Assembly: GCA_023402395.1 (NCBI GenBank)
Contig: JAEYGI010000041.1
Location: forward strand, 1 to 44,411
Direction of reading: 5' to 3'
Origin: Bacillota bacterium
Lineage (GTDB): Bacteria > Bacillota > UBA4882 > UBA8346
DNA length: 44,411 nt
The notes under the pieces are model-generated. The model was not told the origin of the DNA. It saw only the letters and a list, made by a program, of their open reading frames with translations, and did no database searches. How positions within the stretch are numbered: the stretch's first letter is position 1; every line of letters begins with the position of its first letter. Position numbers and translations under genes: made by a program. Below, in pieces: positions 15,234-25,785 of the stretch.

Positions 15234-16280
15234 TCAATAATCGTCAAGAATGCTGACGACCCGCGAATAAATATCCGGCAACCGCTCGACATACTCCACG
15301 CCGCCCAGTTCAATGGCTGACCTGGGCATCCCGTAAACCACGCAGCTCGACTCGGCTTCGGCGATGGTCCGTGCCCCCAGGCGGCGCAATTCCGACAGCC
15401 CCTGCGCACCGTCCGAGCCCATGCCGGTCAGAATAATCCCGAGCGAACGGCCCTGGCAAGCCGCAGCCACCGAACGCAGCAAATGATCGATGGAAGGTTT
15501 ATAGATCAGCGGAGGGTGGCTCGCGACCTCGACCGTCAGGCGCTCGCCATCGCGAACCACCGTGGTCTGATAGCCAGACGGCGCCACCAGCACCCGTCCC
15601 GGCGTCACCAGATCGCCGGACCGGGCTTCGACGATTTCCACTTTGGCCAGATCGTTAAGGCGTTTGGCGAATACCTTGGTAAAATCTTTCGGCATGTGCT
15701 GGGCGACGATGATTCCCAGCGGAAAGTTCGGCGGAATCCGGGTCAAGAGATCCTGCAGCGCCCGGGGCCCGCCGGTGGAAGCGCCGATTACGGCCAGTTC
15801 CAATTCCTTAATCTTCCGGAAAACGACCGGTTCCGGGGCGGGCGCCGCCGGAAGGAGCGGGGCAGGTTGCAACTTTTGCCAGTCGATGGTGGCCGCCACT
15901 TTGACCTTTTGCGTCAACTCCTGCTGGATGGCGGCGATGGCTTCCGGGTCGTTGGAATTGGTCTTGGTCACGAAATCCACGGCGCCCAGTTCCAACGCAG
16001 CGATGGTATGCTCGGCTCCGGCCACCGTCAGATAGCTGACCATGATCACCGGGCGGGGAGCGGAGTCCATGATCTGCCGTAAACACTCCAGCCCATCCAT
16101 GTTCGGCATGGCGACATCCAACGTCACCACATCGGGGTCGAAGCTATGAACCTTGGCGAGAGCATCCTGGCCGTCCCGGGCCGTTCCAACCACCTCAATC
16201 TCCGGGTCTTCCTCCAGCATCCGATGGATGATCTGGCGCATAAAGGCGGAATCATCAACCACTAACACACGAATCGGCAT
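15234..16280 (-). CDS. cheB: Chemotaxis response regulator / protein-glutamate methylesterase CheB
   Basis: CheB removes methyl groups from chemoreceptors. The 348 residues comprise a receiver domain (about 1-120; acidic pair in VLVVDDSAF, phosphorylation Asp in VTLDVAMPNMDG) and a methylesterase domain (about 165-345) with the catalytic Ser in GASTGGPRAL, His in QHMPKDFT and Asp in GMGSDGAQG. The ATG at 16280 follows GGAAAGGGA. No other chemotaxis gene is nearby, so it acts with genes elsewhere. Confidence 0.95.
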   Translation of the reverse strand: MPIRVLVVDDSAFMRQIIHRMLEEDPEIEVVGTARDGQDALAKVHSFDPDVVTLDVAMPNMDGLECLRQIMDSAPRPVIMVSYLTVAGAEHTIAALELGAVDFVTKTNSNDPEAIAAIQQELTQKVKVAATIDWQKLQPAPLLPAAPAPEPVVFRKIKELELAVIGASTGGPRALQDLLTRIPPNFPLGIIVAQHMPKDFTKVFAKRLNDLAKVEIVEARSGDLVTPGRVLVAPSGYQTTVVRDGERLTVEVASHPPLIYKPSIDHLLRSVAAACQGRSLGIILTGMGSDGAQGLSELRRLGARTIAEAESSCVVYGMPRSAIELGGVEYVERLPDIYSRVVSILDDY

Positions 16281-16502
16281 GGTATCCCTTTCCGGGTGAT
16301 TTCGAATTTTCCTGTTATTTTTCGACAAAGTTACCAAGACTCCTGCAATCCGTTGGAGTAGATCGATGGGTTGGGATGGAAATGAGTTTTAAATGTTCCA
16401 CACTCCTGTTTAAAGAAATGCTAATCGCCGCTAAAGCTTTGGGATTGAATCGACGTTAAATATCCGGAATCCACAACAAGTTGTCAAAACTCCACATTCT
16501 CA

Positions 16503-16654
16503 ACCAAAAACGAAAGCATTCGAAAGCAAACGAAAACATTTTATTGTCAAATCGAAAGTATCCGAAACCAAACAAAAGGATTTTGTTGCCAAATCAAAAG
16601 AAAACGAAAGCAAATGAAAGGATTGGGAATCCAAACGAAAGCATTCAAAAGAAA
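16503..16654. repeat. Degenerate 21-bp tandem repeat
   Basis: About seven units, each beginning CAAAYSRAAAG or similar, follow one another at 20-22-bp spacing. Because the period is a multiple of three, both strands stay open with 7-residue periodicity (Asn at every seventh position on the plus strand). No ribosome binding site is seen on the plus strand. It lies between cheB and the terminator of the secreted-protein gene. Confidence 0.7.
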
Positions 16655-16656
16655 AA

Positions 16657-16685
16657 CGGGCCGCTGCGCCAATCGCAGCGACCCG
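16657..16685 (-). terminator. Terminator of the secreted-protein gene
   Basis: On the minus strand, CGGGTCGCTGCG pairs with CGCAGCGGCCCG and is followed by TTTTTCTTTT. The T-rich tract runs directly into the 21-bp tandem repeats. Confidence 0.85.
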
Positions 16686-16710
16686 ACGGTCAAACGGAAA
16701 ATGCGGCGAG

Positions 16711-17289
16711 CTAATCCGGCAGAAACACCGCCCGGACCTCCTGTTTCCGATTGTATAGCACAAACACGATCTGGTCCTCGCGTACCCAGCGTTCACCTTC
16801 GGGCAGCCTGGCGAGGGGGCTTACCGCTCGGTCGGCCAGCGCCGGCCCTCCCGATAGCGATTCCAGTTGCAAAGTCAAGTCACGGCCATTCCGGCTCCAG
16901 CCCCTGATCAGGCATTCTTCCCCATCATAAAAACCATTGATTGCCAATACTTCCTGTTGCCGGTTCAAGGTCACGACGGCTTCAAAATAAGCCTCCGGGG
17001 CGATCGGGCGTAGCGAATCCCAAGAACAGCGCCGGCCGTTGCAATAATATCGAGTCAAGCCACCCAGTCTGTAGCCGCGCGCTCCGGAGCGGTCCCTGAG
17101 CACCAGCCGCTCCGGGCTGATCGCGAAGATCTCCCCATAAAGTTCTTGCGAGCCGGAATTGACCTCCTGAACGACCGCCGGTTCGTTCCGGACTGAACCG
17201 TAATCAATCAATGACCGTTCCGAAGCACCGGCCGGCGCCGCTACCATCAACAGCAATCCGCTGATTAAAATCATCCACCGTTTTCTCAT
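16711..17289 (-). CDS. Secreted protein of unknown function
   Basis: The 192-residue protein has a classical signal peptide (MRKRW, hydrophobic core to about 22, AGA-SE cleavage). The mature part is beta-rich and contains two Cys (YYCNGRRCSW) and a further Cys. No family is recognised. The start is placed at 17289 because GGAGGG stands 7 nt upstream; an ATG at 17310 would put the signal peptide behind a useless extension. The Shine-Dalgarno is inside a strong hairpin (17297-17328). Confidence 0.75.
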   Translation of the reverse strand: MRKRWMILISGLLLMVAAPAGASERSLIDYGSVRNEPAVVQEVNSGSQELYGEIFAISPERLVLRDRSGARGYRLGGLTRYYCNGRRCSWDSLRPIAPEAYFEAVVTLNRQQEVLAINGFYDGEECLIRGWSRNGRDLTLQLESLSGGPALADRAVSPLARLPEGERWVREDQIVFVLYNRKQEVRAVFLPD

Positions 17290-17296
17290 AAACAAT

Positions 17297-17328
17297 CCCT
17301 CCGGGAGCATTATTGACGCTCCGGAGGG
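17297..17328 (-). promoter_or_regulatory. Hairpin covering the ribosome binding site
   Basis: On the minus strand CCCTCCGGAGC pairs with GCTCCCGGAGGG (one bulge, 9-nt loop). The final GGAGGG is the Shine-Dalgarno of the secreted-protein gene. It could be a translation switch or a pyrG terminator with a weak U tract (ATTGTTT). Confidence 0.5.
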
Positions 17329-17364
17329 ATTTCATACGAGCGATGAAATAATAAGATGATTCCA

Positions 17365-17385
17365 ATATAAGATGAAAAAGTTTTT
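17365..17385 (-). repeat. Half-copy of a family B end
   Basis: AATATAAGATGAAAAAGTTT matches the arm of the inverted repeat at 5137-5225 but has no partner here. It lies in the short gap after pyrG. Confidence 0.35.
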
Positions 17386-17400
17386 AAACGCTGAGCCGGT

Positions 17401-19007
<1,607 letters not shown>

Positions 19008-19011
<4 letters not shown>

Positions 19012-19763
19012 TGCTTCTCCTCCTCACCCGGTTCTTCGCTGTATTTGGACCAAATCGCTTCAAAACCGGAATCAATCACGTAAATCAGGAATGCCCCGTA
19101 CGCAAACATCACAAAGACCATCAGCGGCGGAAAAGCCAAACTCCCGACCAGCAGGAACCCTAAAACCAGGTTTAGCCAGAAACAGACGCCGAAATTATCC
19201 AACAGCAGCAACGCCGATTTTTTAATCGTCTTGAAGATCGAGTTCTTCATAAACAGCAGCGGATGGAAGAAGAACGGTATCAATGACAGGAAGAACAGGC
19301 AATAGGCAGAGAACATCCCCGAAATTTTGAAAAAGAAATTGCTATGAACGATGGCGGAAATCAAATTGAAGCCGAGCAGGGTGACCGCCACCCAATAGAG
19401 GGCGTGTACCGCCGCGGATCGTAAATAATGCCGTTTAAAAAGAGAAAAAAACGTTTTCAAATTAGGGTAACCGGTCTTGCGTTCCTGATAGAATCCATAA
19501 AGGGCCGTAGTAATCGGGCCGGCCCACAAGGCATTGACCACGGTGATGCCGAGCAAGGCCATGACCACGTATCCCGGCAGTCCATTGACGGCCTCGTTCG
19601 GTTTCATTCCCAGCATTAACGGGGAAGCGGCCATCAGCAATAAAAAATATCCCGGAACCCAGATCAGACTGAGCAGCAAGGTCACTCCAAAGGACTGATA
19701 CAACTCCACGAAAGACTTCTTCAGAACCTTGCCCAATGTCGGAAAAAGCGGTAATTTGCGCAT
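19008..19763 (-). CDS. YesL/DUF624-like integral membrane protein
   Basis: The 251-residue protein has about five to six hydrophobic segments and a charged C-terminus. The layout (N-terminal SFGVTLLLSLIWVPGYFLLL, conserved ITTALYGFYQERKTG) resembles the YesL/DUF624 family, whose molecular role is unknown. The ATG at 19763 follows AAAGGAGG. It lies 29 bp after argS and overlaps pyrG, so argS, this gene and pyrG may form one operon. Confidence 0.8.
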
Positions 19764-19792
19764 GCCGTCCTCCTTTCAAAGTCAAGCCGTAT

Positions 19793-21469
19793 TTACATGC
19801 GTTCCGGGGCGGAAACCCCGAGCAGTTTTAGGCCCCGTTCCAAAACAACGCCCACGCCGCGCGCCATGGCCAGCCTGGCTCGGGTCTGGCCCGGGTCCTC
19901 GCTGATGAATCGGCGCCGGTTATAATAGGAATGAAAGAGCGTGGCCATTTCCAATAAATAGCCGGTAAGCCGGTGCGGCTCCCGCCGGATCGCCGCCTCG
20001 CTCAGCAAGTCCGGAAAATGGGCCGTTTTTTCGATCAGCGTCTCTTCCTCGGCGTCCCAATGCTGGAGAGCCTCATCGCTCTCAAACTCCAGCTGCTGGG
20101 GGGCTGCTTGCCGGAAAATGCTGCAAATTCTGGCGAAGGCGTATTGGACATAGAAAACCGGGTTTTCACTGGTCTGGGACCGGGCCAGGTCCAAATCAAA
20201 GTCGAGATGGCTATCGGGGCTCCGCATCAAAAAGAACCAGCGGGCGCCGTCATTGCCGACCTCTTCCAGCAGATCGGACATGGTGATGAATTCGCCGCGG
20301 CGTTTGGACATCTTAAACGGCTGGCCGTCCTTGATCAGATTGATCTGTTGGGCAATCAGCACTTCCAGCCGTTCCGGGTCGAATCCCAGCGCCGCCATGG
20401 CCGCTTTCATCCGCGGAATGTAACCGTGGTGATCCGGGCCCCAGATATCGATGGCCAGATCGAAGCCACGCTTAAATTTATCCAGATGATAGGCGATGTC
20501 GGAGCTGAAATAAGTGGTCCGGCCGTCCGCGGTCCGGAGCACCCGGTCTTTGTCATCCCCAAACCTGGTGGTGGCCAGCCACAACGCGCCTTCCTGCTCA
20601 TAGGTGAGGCCCCGTTCGGCCACAATCCGCAGCACGTCGTCGACTGCGCCGGATTCGTGCAGGCTCCGCTCGGAAAACCAGCAATCATAATTGACCCCGT
20701 ATTGGGCGAGATCATGCCGCTGCCCGGCCAGGATCGTTTGGTAGCCGAAGTCCCGGAATGCGGCCACCCGTTCCTCCGGGGTCAGTTTCAAATCGGCGTC
20801 GCCGTGCTCGGCAATCAGCTGCCTGGCCAGATCATAGATATATTCGCCCTGATAGCCCTCGGCGGGAAACTCAACTTCCTGCCCCAGCAACTGGCGATAC
20901 CGGGCCTCGATCGAACGGCCGAGGGTCCAGACCTGGTTGCCGTAGTCATTGACGTAATATTCCCGCCGGGCCTCCGCACCGCAGGCGTTGAAAAGGTTGG
21001 CCAAGGTATCGCCGAGCGCTGCCGCCCTGGCGTTGACCACGTTCATCGGCCCCACCGGATTAGCGCTGACGAACTCCAGCTGAATCTTGGCGCCGGCCAG
21101 GTCGGAACTGTTGCCGTACTCCGGTCCCTGAGCGAGGATGGACTCCAGGACTTCCTTTAACCACCTGTGGTTCAGGTGAAAGTTGATAAAGCCCGGTCCG
21201 GCGACCTCGGCCCGTTCCAGGTAGGGATTGTCCGGCAAATGTTCCACCAGGATCGCCGCGGTATCCCGGGGCGGCTTCCGGGCCGCCTTGGCCAGGACCA
21301 AGGCCAGATTGGAGGCAAAGTTGCCGTGGCTCTTTTCCTTGGGAATCTCCAGGCCGATCTCGGGCAATGATTCAAAACTCAACGCCGCCCCCGCCCTGGC
21401 TTCCTCCGCCGCTTGGCGCAGCGCATCCTTCAAGCTCTCCCGGACTCTTCGGGTAACGATCTGCTGCAT
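19793..21469 (-). CDS. argS: Arginyl-tRNA synthetase
   Basis: This class I synthetase charges tRNA-Arg. The 558 residues match the family. An N-terminal Add-1 domain (about 1-90) precedes the Rossmann fold with the HIGH-like motif in SANPVGPMNVVNAR, the KMSKR motif is present as FKMSKRRGEFIT, and the C-terminal anticodon-binding helices end in MATLFHSYYNRRRF-type residues. The ATG at 21469 follows AAAAGGTG; the frame opens 23 codons earlier without a ribosome binding site. Confidence 0.97.
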   Translation of the reverse strand: MQQIVTRRVRESLKDALRQAAEEARAGAALSFESLPEIGLEIPKEKSHGNFASNLALVLAKAARKPPRDTAAILVEHLPDNPYLERAEVAGPGFINFHLNHRWLKEVLESILAQGPEYGNSSDLAGAKIQLEFVSANPVGPMNVVNARAAALGDTLANLFNACGAEARREYYVNDYGNQVWTLGRSIEARYRQLLGQEVEFPAEGYQGEYIYDLARQLIAEHGDADLKLTPEERVAAFRDFGYQTILAGQRHDLAQYGVNYDCWFSERSLHESGAVDDVLRIVAERGLTYEQEGALWLATTRFGDDKDRVLRTADGRTTYFSSDIAYHLDKFKRGFDLAIDIWGPDHHGYIPRMKAAMAALGFDPERLEVLIAQQINLIKDGQPFKMSKRRGEFITMSDLLEEVGNDGARWFFLMRSPDSHLDFDLDLARSQTSENPVFYVQYAFARICSIFRQAAPQQLEFESDEALQHWDAEEETLIEKTAHFPDLLSEAAIRREPHRLTGYLLEMATLFHSYYNRRRFISEDPGQTRARLAMARGVGVVLERGLKLLGVSAPERM

Positions 21470-21593
21470 TACAACACACCTTTTCCGGGGACACCCGCCC
21501 CATCGCAACGTTGTGAGCGTCATCCCTTTAATTCTCAATTTATCAAAAGAGAGTATATTAGAAAATGTAATTCAACTTGTCTATCCCACGAAG

Positions 21594-21616
21594 AAAGGTC
21601 ACCGAGGGTGACCTTT
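21594..21616 (-). terminator. Terminator between the FmdB-type gene and argS
   Basis: A perfect 10-bp stem AAAGGTCACC / GGTGACCTTT with a 3-nt loop. On the minus strand it is followed by CTTCG and only a short T run, so termination may be partial. Confidence 0.65.
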
Positions 21617-21622
21617 CGTTGG

Positions 21623-21883
21623 CTACGAAGCTTTGCTGTCAGTATTCGACGTTGATCCGGCGCTGCCGCTTCCCGACGACTCGGAGGCCGCTTTTTGTTG
21701 GTCGGCGCCGGAACGCGAGTCCGTGCTATAGAAGCCAGACCCTTTAAAGATAATATTGCTGTTTCTGCTGATCAAGCGCCGAATCTCCCCCTGACAGGTG
21801 GGACAATGGGTCAATTGGTCGTTGATGCCGTGAAACGCCTCAAAGGTTCCGCATTTGGCGCAGTGATATTCGTACGTCGGCAT
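21623..21883 (-). CDS. FmdB-family zinc-ribbon protein
   Basis: The 86-residue protein begins MPTYEYHCAKCGTFEA, with a second CPTCQG pair near residue 28, the standard FmdB regulatory-type zinc ribbon. RLISRNSNIIFKGSGFYSTD also matches the family. The tail is Ser/Gly-rich and probably disordered. The cellular role is unknown. The gene is divergent from the iron regulator at 22139. Confidence 0.9.
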   Translation of the reverse strand: MPTYEYHCAKCGTFEAFHGINDQLTHCPTCQGEIRRLISRNSNIIFKGSGFYSTDSRSGADQQKAASESSGSGSAGSTSNTDSKAS

Positions 21884-22021
21884 GGCTTCACCTCCTCGAA
21901 ACCCTGGTTCTAAAATTTAAACTACCAATTATATTAAAAGAAAGCCGGGCAATTGTCAAGGACGAACCTCCTCCAAATGAAGCTTTTTTGCCCGATAACG
22001 ATGACAATTCTCGGCATCCCC

Positions 22022-22078
22022 TTGACAAGCGGTAATCGATGGGATATATTTTAAAAAGGATAGTTAGTGTGAACTAAC
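22022..22078 (+). promoter_or_regulatory. Promoter and operator of the iron regulator
   Basis: TTGACA (22022-22027), 17 bp and TATATT (22045-22050) form a near-consensus promoter. The palindrome GTTAGTGTGAACTAAC (22063-22078) covers the start of transcription and matches the operators of the feo and DUF3793 units, so the regulator is autoregulated. Confidence 0.88.
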
Positions 22079-22138
22079 AGAATTGGCTTGCGGAATGCGA
22101 TTCACCCCTTCGAAACGATGATTCAATGAGGTGATTCA

Positions 22139-22540
22139 TTGTCCGAACCCATATCACTCTCTCCATCACTTGAAGACTATTTGGAAGTGATTTGGAGCCT
22201 GGACCAGCAGAATGACACGATCCGGGTGACGGACTTGGCCGAAAAACTGAATGTCGCCAAATCCAGCGTCAATCAAGCCGTGACCAAGCTGGTGGAACTG
22301 CAGCTGTTGCGGCACGAGCGGTACGGACCGCTTGAATTGACCGCCCTGGGAACGGAAATGGCCAAAAAGATTCGCGGACGCCACGATCTCTTGAAACGTT
22401 TCTTCAGCGATATTTTGGGCGTTGACCCCGAAACCGCCGAAACGGACGCGTGCGCCATCGAGCATCACATCAGTCCGGTCACCGTGGAAAAACTCATCGA
22501 TTATGTAGCAAACCTGCTCCCCAAAGGACCGGCGCGTTAA
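22139..22540 (+). CDS. DtxR/MntR-family metal-dependent repressor, probably iron-sensing
   Basis: The 133 residues comprise a winged helix (about 8-72) and a dimerisation/metal domain; the SH3-like third domain is absent, as in MntR. Compared with MntR, the ligand positions are Asp13, Glu16, His82, Cys105, Glu108 and His109. Cys at 105, in place of the MntR Glu, is the choice made in iron-sensing DtxR, so Fe(II) is the likely signal. The start is TTG at 22139 after GAGGTG. The gene directly precedes feoAAB, and matching palindromes occur at all target promoters. Confidence 0.9.
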   Translation: MSEPISLSPSLEDYLEVIWSLDQQNDTIRVTDLAEKLNVAKSSVNQAVTKLVELQLLRHERYGPLELTALGTEMAKKIRGRHDLLKRFFSDILGVDPETAETDACAIEHHISPVTVEKLIDYVANLLPKGPAR

Positions 22541-22587
22541 GCCGGTTTTATCGGGTTCGGTTACGAATTTATCAGGTTTATCTTTTT

Positions 22588-22698
22588 GTTAGTAGTGGCT
22601 AACATATTACCGGTTAAAAGTTAGTTAAAACTAATTTGTTGCTTTGTTGTTAACGGATTGCCGTATTTTTTTCACTGCAAATGTTAGTTTTAACTAAT
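22588..22698 (+). promoter_or_regulatory. Three operators upstream of feoAAB
   Basis: Palindromes are GTTAGTAGTGGCTAAC (22588-22603), GTTAGTTAAAACTAAT (22620-22635) and GTTAGTTTTAACTAAT (22683-22698). Their starts are 32 and 63 bp apart, close to whole helical turns. The last ends 7 bp before the feoA Shine-Dalgarno. No clear -35/-10 pair was assigned. Confidence 0.8.
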
Positions 22699-22717
22699 TA
22701 ATATAGGAGGGAGCCTA

Positions 22718-23047
22718 ATGTCCAAACTATTTTCCCGCTCCAAAGAATCCTGTTCCGAGTTGGCCGAGCCCTTCCGGGAAATCGGCCGCAGCGAGAAACC
22801 GCTCGCGCTGTTGACGACCGGGGCTGCCGGAACCATATCCCGTTTGGACGGCGAGGAGGATTTCCGGTGCAAAATGATGTCCCTGGGCATTCTGCCCGGG
22901 CAAAAAATCGTAGTGGCCCGCGGCGAAAAACACCAACCCTATATCCTGCGGGTGGGTGAAAGCCGGGTGATGATTGACTGGCCCACTTTAAGCCGGATTT
23001 TTATTCAGGCTGGTTTTGATTCCAAACGAAAGGAGGGTTCGCTATGA
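22718..23047 (+). CDS. feoA: FeoA-domain protein, extended N-terminus
   Basis: The 109-residue protein has a roughly 30-residue N-terminal extension before an SH3-like FeoA domain (about 32-105, with LLTTGAAGTISRL and LGILPGQKIVV). FeoA proteins assist the ferrous transporter FeoB. The ATG follows AGGAGG, and its stop overlaps the next feoA by 4 bp. The function of the extension is not known. Confidence 0.9.
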   Translation: MSKLFSRSKESCSELAEPFREIGRSEKPLALLTTGAAGTISRLDGEEDFRCKMMSLGILPGQKIVVARGEKHQPYILRVGESRVMIDWPTLSRIFIQAGFDSKRKEGSL

Positions 23048-23280
23048 CGGAACGGCTCAAAGAACTGAAGCCGGGCGAAAGCGCCGAAATTCTCGGCTAT
23101 GAAGGCAACGACCCCATCTACCGAAACAAACTTTTGGCGATGGGTCTGACCAAAGGAACCGAGGTCAAGCTGGTCAAGATTGCTCCCTTAGGCGATCCGG
23201 TGGAGATCGCGGTACGCGGTTATCATCTCTCGCTCCGCAAAGCCGAAGCGGATATTTTACAAGTAAGGAGGAAGTCCTAA
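23044..23280 (+). CDS. feoA: FeoA, second copy
   Basis: The 78-residue protein is a standard FeoA domain (LKELKPGESAEILGY, LLAMGLTKGTEVKLV, IAVRGYHLSLRKAEA). It overlaps the first feoA and ends one base before feoB starts, so all three are translationally coupled. Double feoA genes before feoB are common in Clostridia-like Firmicutes. Confidence 0.94.
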   Translation: MTERLKELKPGESAEILGYEGNDPIYRNKLLAMGLTKGTEVKLVKIAPLGDPVEIAVRGYHLSLRKAEADILQVRRKS

Positions 23281-25638
23281 ATGGCGGATTTAAAGACCAT
23301 CGCCGTGGTCGGAAACCCCAACTCCGGCAAGACCACACTCTTCAACGGTCTGACCGGAAGCAACCAGCGCATCGGGAACTGGCCGGGGGTAACGGTGGAA
23401 AAAAAAGAAGGCAAGCTGGTTTTGCCTGACGGCCAGGACGCTTTGACCCTGGTCGATTTGCCGGGTATCTATTCCCTGGCTGCGCATTCCGAAGACGAAC
23501 GGGTGGCCCGCGATTATATTTTAAGCGGCGAACCCGGCTTGGTGGTTAATATCCTCGACGCCACCAACCTGGAGCGGAATCTTTATCTGACCACGCAACT
23601 ACTGGAAATGGGCGTGCCGGTGCTGGTGATCGCCAATATGATGGATTTGGCCGCCGAAAAAGGTACGGAAATCAATTTGGCGGCTTTGGAAGAACGCCTG
23701 GGATGTCCGGTGGTCGGCATCAGCGCTACCCAGAAAAAGGACTTGCAGCGGGTGAAGGAAGCCGTCAGCAAGGCCTGGCGCGAAAGGCGCCTCCCGCAAA
23801 AGCTGGGTCGCTACTCGGCGGAGACCGAGACCGTATTGACTGCCTGGCAGCCCAAATTGAGAGAGATCGCCAAAAGCCTCGGCGCTACCGAACGCTGGGT
23901 GGGGCTGAAACTATTGGAGCGGGACCCTTGGGTCGCCGGGAAAGTGACCGCGGCCGGGGCGCTGACTGAGGCGCAGATTAATGCCGAGATCACGGGCCTT
24001 GAAAAGAAATACGGCGAAAGCAGCGATGTCGTTTTGGCCGACGCCCGGTACAATTTTATTCAACAATTGACCGACGGCGTGATCCGGCACAGTTCAGCCC
24101 AAGAATCGGTAAGCGACCGCATTGACAAGATTGTGCTCCACCGCTGGCTGGGAATTCCCATCTTCTTGGCAGCCATGTACCTGCTCTTCTGGGCTACGAT
24201 CAATGTCGGCGGCTCATTTATTGACTTTTTCGATATTCTCTTCGGAACCATTTTCGTGGACGGTTTGGGTGAATTGCTCACCGCGCTCAGCGTTCCCGCC
24301 TGGCTGATTTCAATCCTGGCCGGCGGAATCGGAGCCGGTATTCAGACCCTGGCCACGTTTATTCCGGTTATCTTTGTCTTATTCTTTATTCTGTCGATCC
24401 TGGAAGACTCGGGCTATATGGCCAGAGCGGCGTTTGTAATGGACCGGTTCCTGCGCTGGATCGGACTTCCCGGCAAAGCTTTCGTGCCGATGCTGGTGGG
24501 ATTCGGATGCAGCGTGCCGGCGGTAATGGCCGCCCGGACCCTGGAAAACAAGCGGGATCGGTATCTGACCATCTTCGTGACGCCGATGATGTCCTGCGGC
24601 GCCCGCCTGCCGGTGTATGCCTTATTCGGCGCGGCCTTTTTCGGCGCCGGATCCGGCAATATGGTCTTCTCGCTGTATCTGGTCGGAATGGTTTTGGCCG
24701 TCCTCACCGGTTTGATGTTGAAAAAGACCTTGTTCCGTGGGGAACCGGCCCATTTTGTCATGGAATTGCCGCCCTATCACGCGCCGAAGTTCGGGAACAT
24801 CATGTCGTACACTTGGAGCCGGCTGAAGGTGTTTTTATTCCGGACCAAAGTAATCATCGTGGTGGTCGCCATTTTAGCCTTCCTTAACTCTTTTGGAATT
24901 GACGGCACCTTCGGCAACGAAGACTCCCCCAATTCGGTGCTCGCTCAGATCGGACGGAACCTCACCCCCATTTTCGAACCAATGGGAATGGAAGAAGACA
25001 ACTGGCCGGCGGCAGTGGGAATTTTCACCGGACTGCTCGCCAAGGAAGCGGTTGTCGGCACGCTGAACGCGCTTTATGGACAAATCGGCTACGAAGCGGC
25101 GGCCACGGCGCCGGAAGCTGAAGCCGGCGACGATGCCGCGGAGGAAGCGGGTTTTGACTTCTGGGGCGGCGTCGGCGAGGCCTTCGCTTCAATACCGGAC
25201 GCCTTGAGCGGCATCTGGGACAGCCTGCGCGACCCGCTTGGCTTGGGTCTGGTCAGTTCCGATCAGGAAGCGGTCGCCGAGGAAGTCGGAGCGGATCAAC
25301 AAGTGTATGGGGCGATGCAGGGGTATTTCAGCCAAGGTCCGCTGCAAGCTTACGCCTACCTGCTGATGGTTCTGCTCTATATGCCTTGCGTGGCCGCCCT
25401 GGGCGCCATCTTGCGTGAAATGGGCAAATTCTACGGCAGCCTATCGCTGGGCTACCTGACTTTACTGGCGTGGATTGTGGCCACGTTATTCTATCAAGTA
25501 ACTCTCGGCCGGCAACTATTTTGGATTGTCGTTCCCTTGCTGATGTTAGCGGCAATGGTCGCCGTTTTCTGGTGGCTAGGCAAAAAGAATTCTCATTTGC
25601 TGGACGACAAAACCGCCAAACCGACGCTAACGGCCTAA
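23281..25638 (+). CDS. feoB: Ferrous iron transporter FeoB
   Basis: FeoB imports Fe(II) through the inner membrane. The 785 residues start with a G domain: GNPNSGKTTLF (G1), NWPGVTVEKKEG (G2 switch), DLPGIYSL (G3), NMMD (G4) and ISATQKK (G5). Helical linkers follow, then gate-type membrane segments including GFGCSVPAVMAARTL and MSCGARLPVYALF with conserved Cys. An acidic/Ala-rich cytoplasmic insertion (about 605-660) separates the later transmembrane helices. A terminator follows at 25672. Confidence 0.97.
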   Translation: MADLKTIAVVGNPNSGKTTLFNGLTGSNQRIGNWPGVTVEKKEGKLVLPDGQDALTLVDLPGIYSLAAHSEDERVARDYILSGEPGLVVNILDATNLERNLYLTTQLLEMGVPVLVIANMMDLAAEKGTEINLAALEERLGCPVVGISATQKKDLQRVKEAVSKAWRERRLPQKLGRYSAETETVLTAWQPKLREIAKSLGATERWVGLKLLERDPWVAGKVTAAGALTEAQINAEITGLEKKYGESSDVVLADARYNFIQQLTDGVIRHSSAQESVSDRIDKIVLHRWLGIPIFLAAMYLLFWATINVGGSFIDFFDILFGTIFVDGLGELLTALSVPAWLISILAGGIGAGIQTLATFIPVIFVLFFILSILEDSGYMARAAFVMDRFLRWIGLPGKAFVPMLVGFGCSVPAVMAARTLENKRDRYLTIFVTPMMSCGARLPVYALFGAAFFGAGSGNMVFSLYLVGMVLAVLTGLMLKKTLFRGEPAHFVMELPPYHAPKFGNIMSYTWSRLKVFLFRTKVIIVVVAILAFLNSFGIDGTFGNEDSPNSVLAQIGRNLTPIFEPMGMEEDNWPAAVGIFTGLLAKEAVVGTLNALYGQIGYEAAATAPEAEAGDDAAEEAGFDFWGGVGEAFASIPDALSGIWDSLRDPLGLGLVSSDQEAVAEEVGADQQVYGAMQGYFSQGPLQAYAYLLMVLLYMPCVAALGAILREMGKFYGSLSLGYLTLLAWIVATLFYQVTLGRQLFWIVVPLLMLAAMVAVFWWLGKKNSHLLDDKTAKPTLTA

Positions 25639-25671
25639 TCAAATTCGAAACACTCCGGTTTTATTTTGCCA

Positions 25672-25716
25672 GGCAAGCCGATGGAGAATTCCGTCGGCTT
25701 GCCCCGGCGGATTTTT
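25672..25716 (+). terminator. Terminator of the feo operon
   Basis: GGCAAGCCGA (25672-25681) pairs perfectly with TCGGCTTGCC (25694-25703); ATTTTTAAAA follows shortly after. Confidence 0.8.
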
Positions 25717-25785
25717 AAAACGTATCAAGGTTCAGTCAGGTTGGAGTACAGATTATGCCAATATTTATTTGTGGAGGGAAGTCTA

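Noticed and set aside
16481..16714. Protein-coding gene made of heptad repeats on the plus strand
   Set aside because: The frame is open only because the DNA repeat period is 21 bp; there is no ATG at the start and no ribosome binding site, and the opposite strand is open in the same way.
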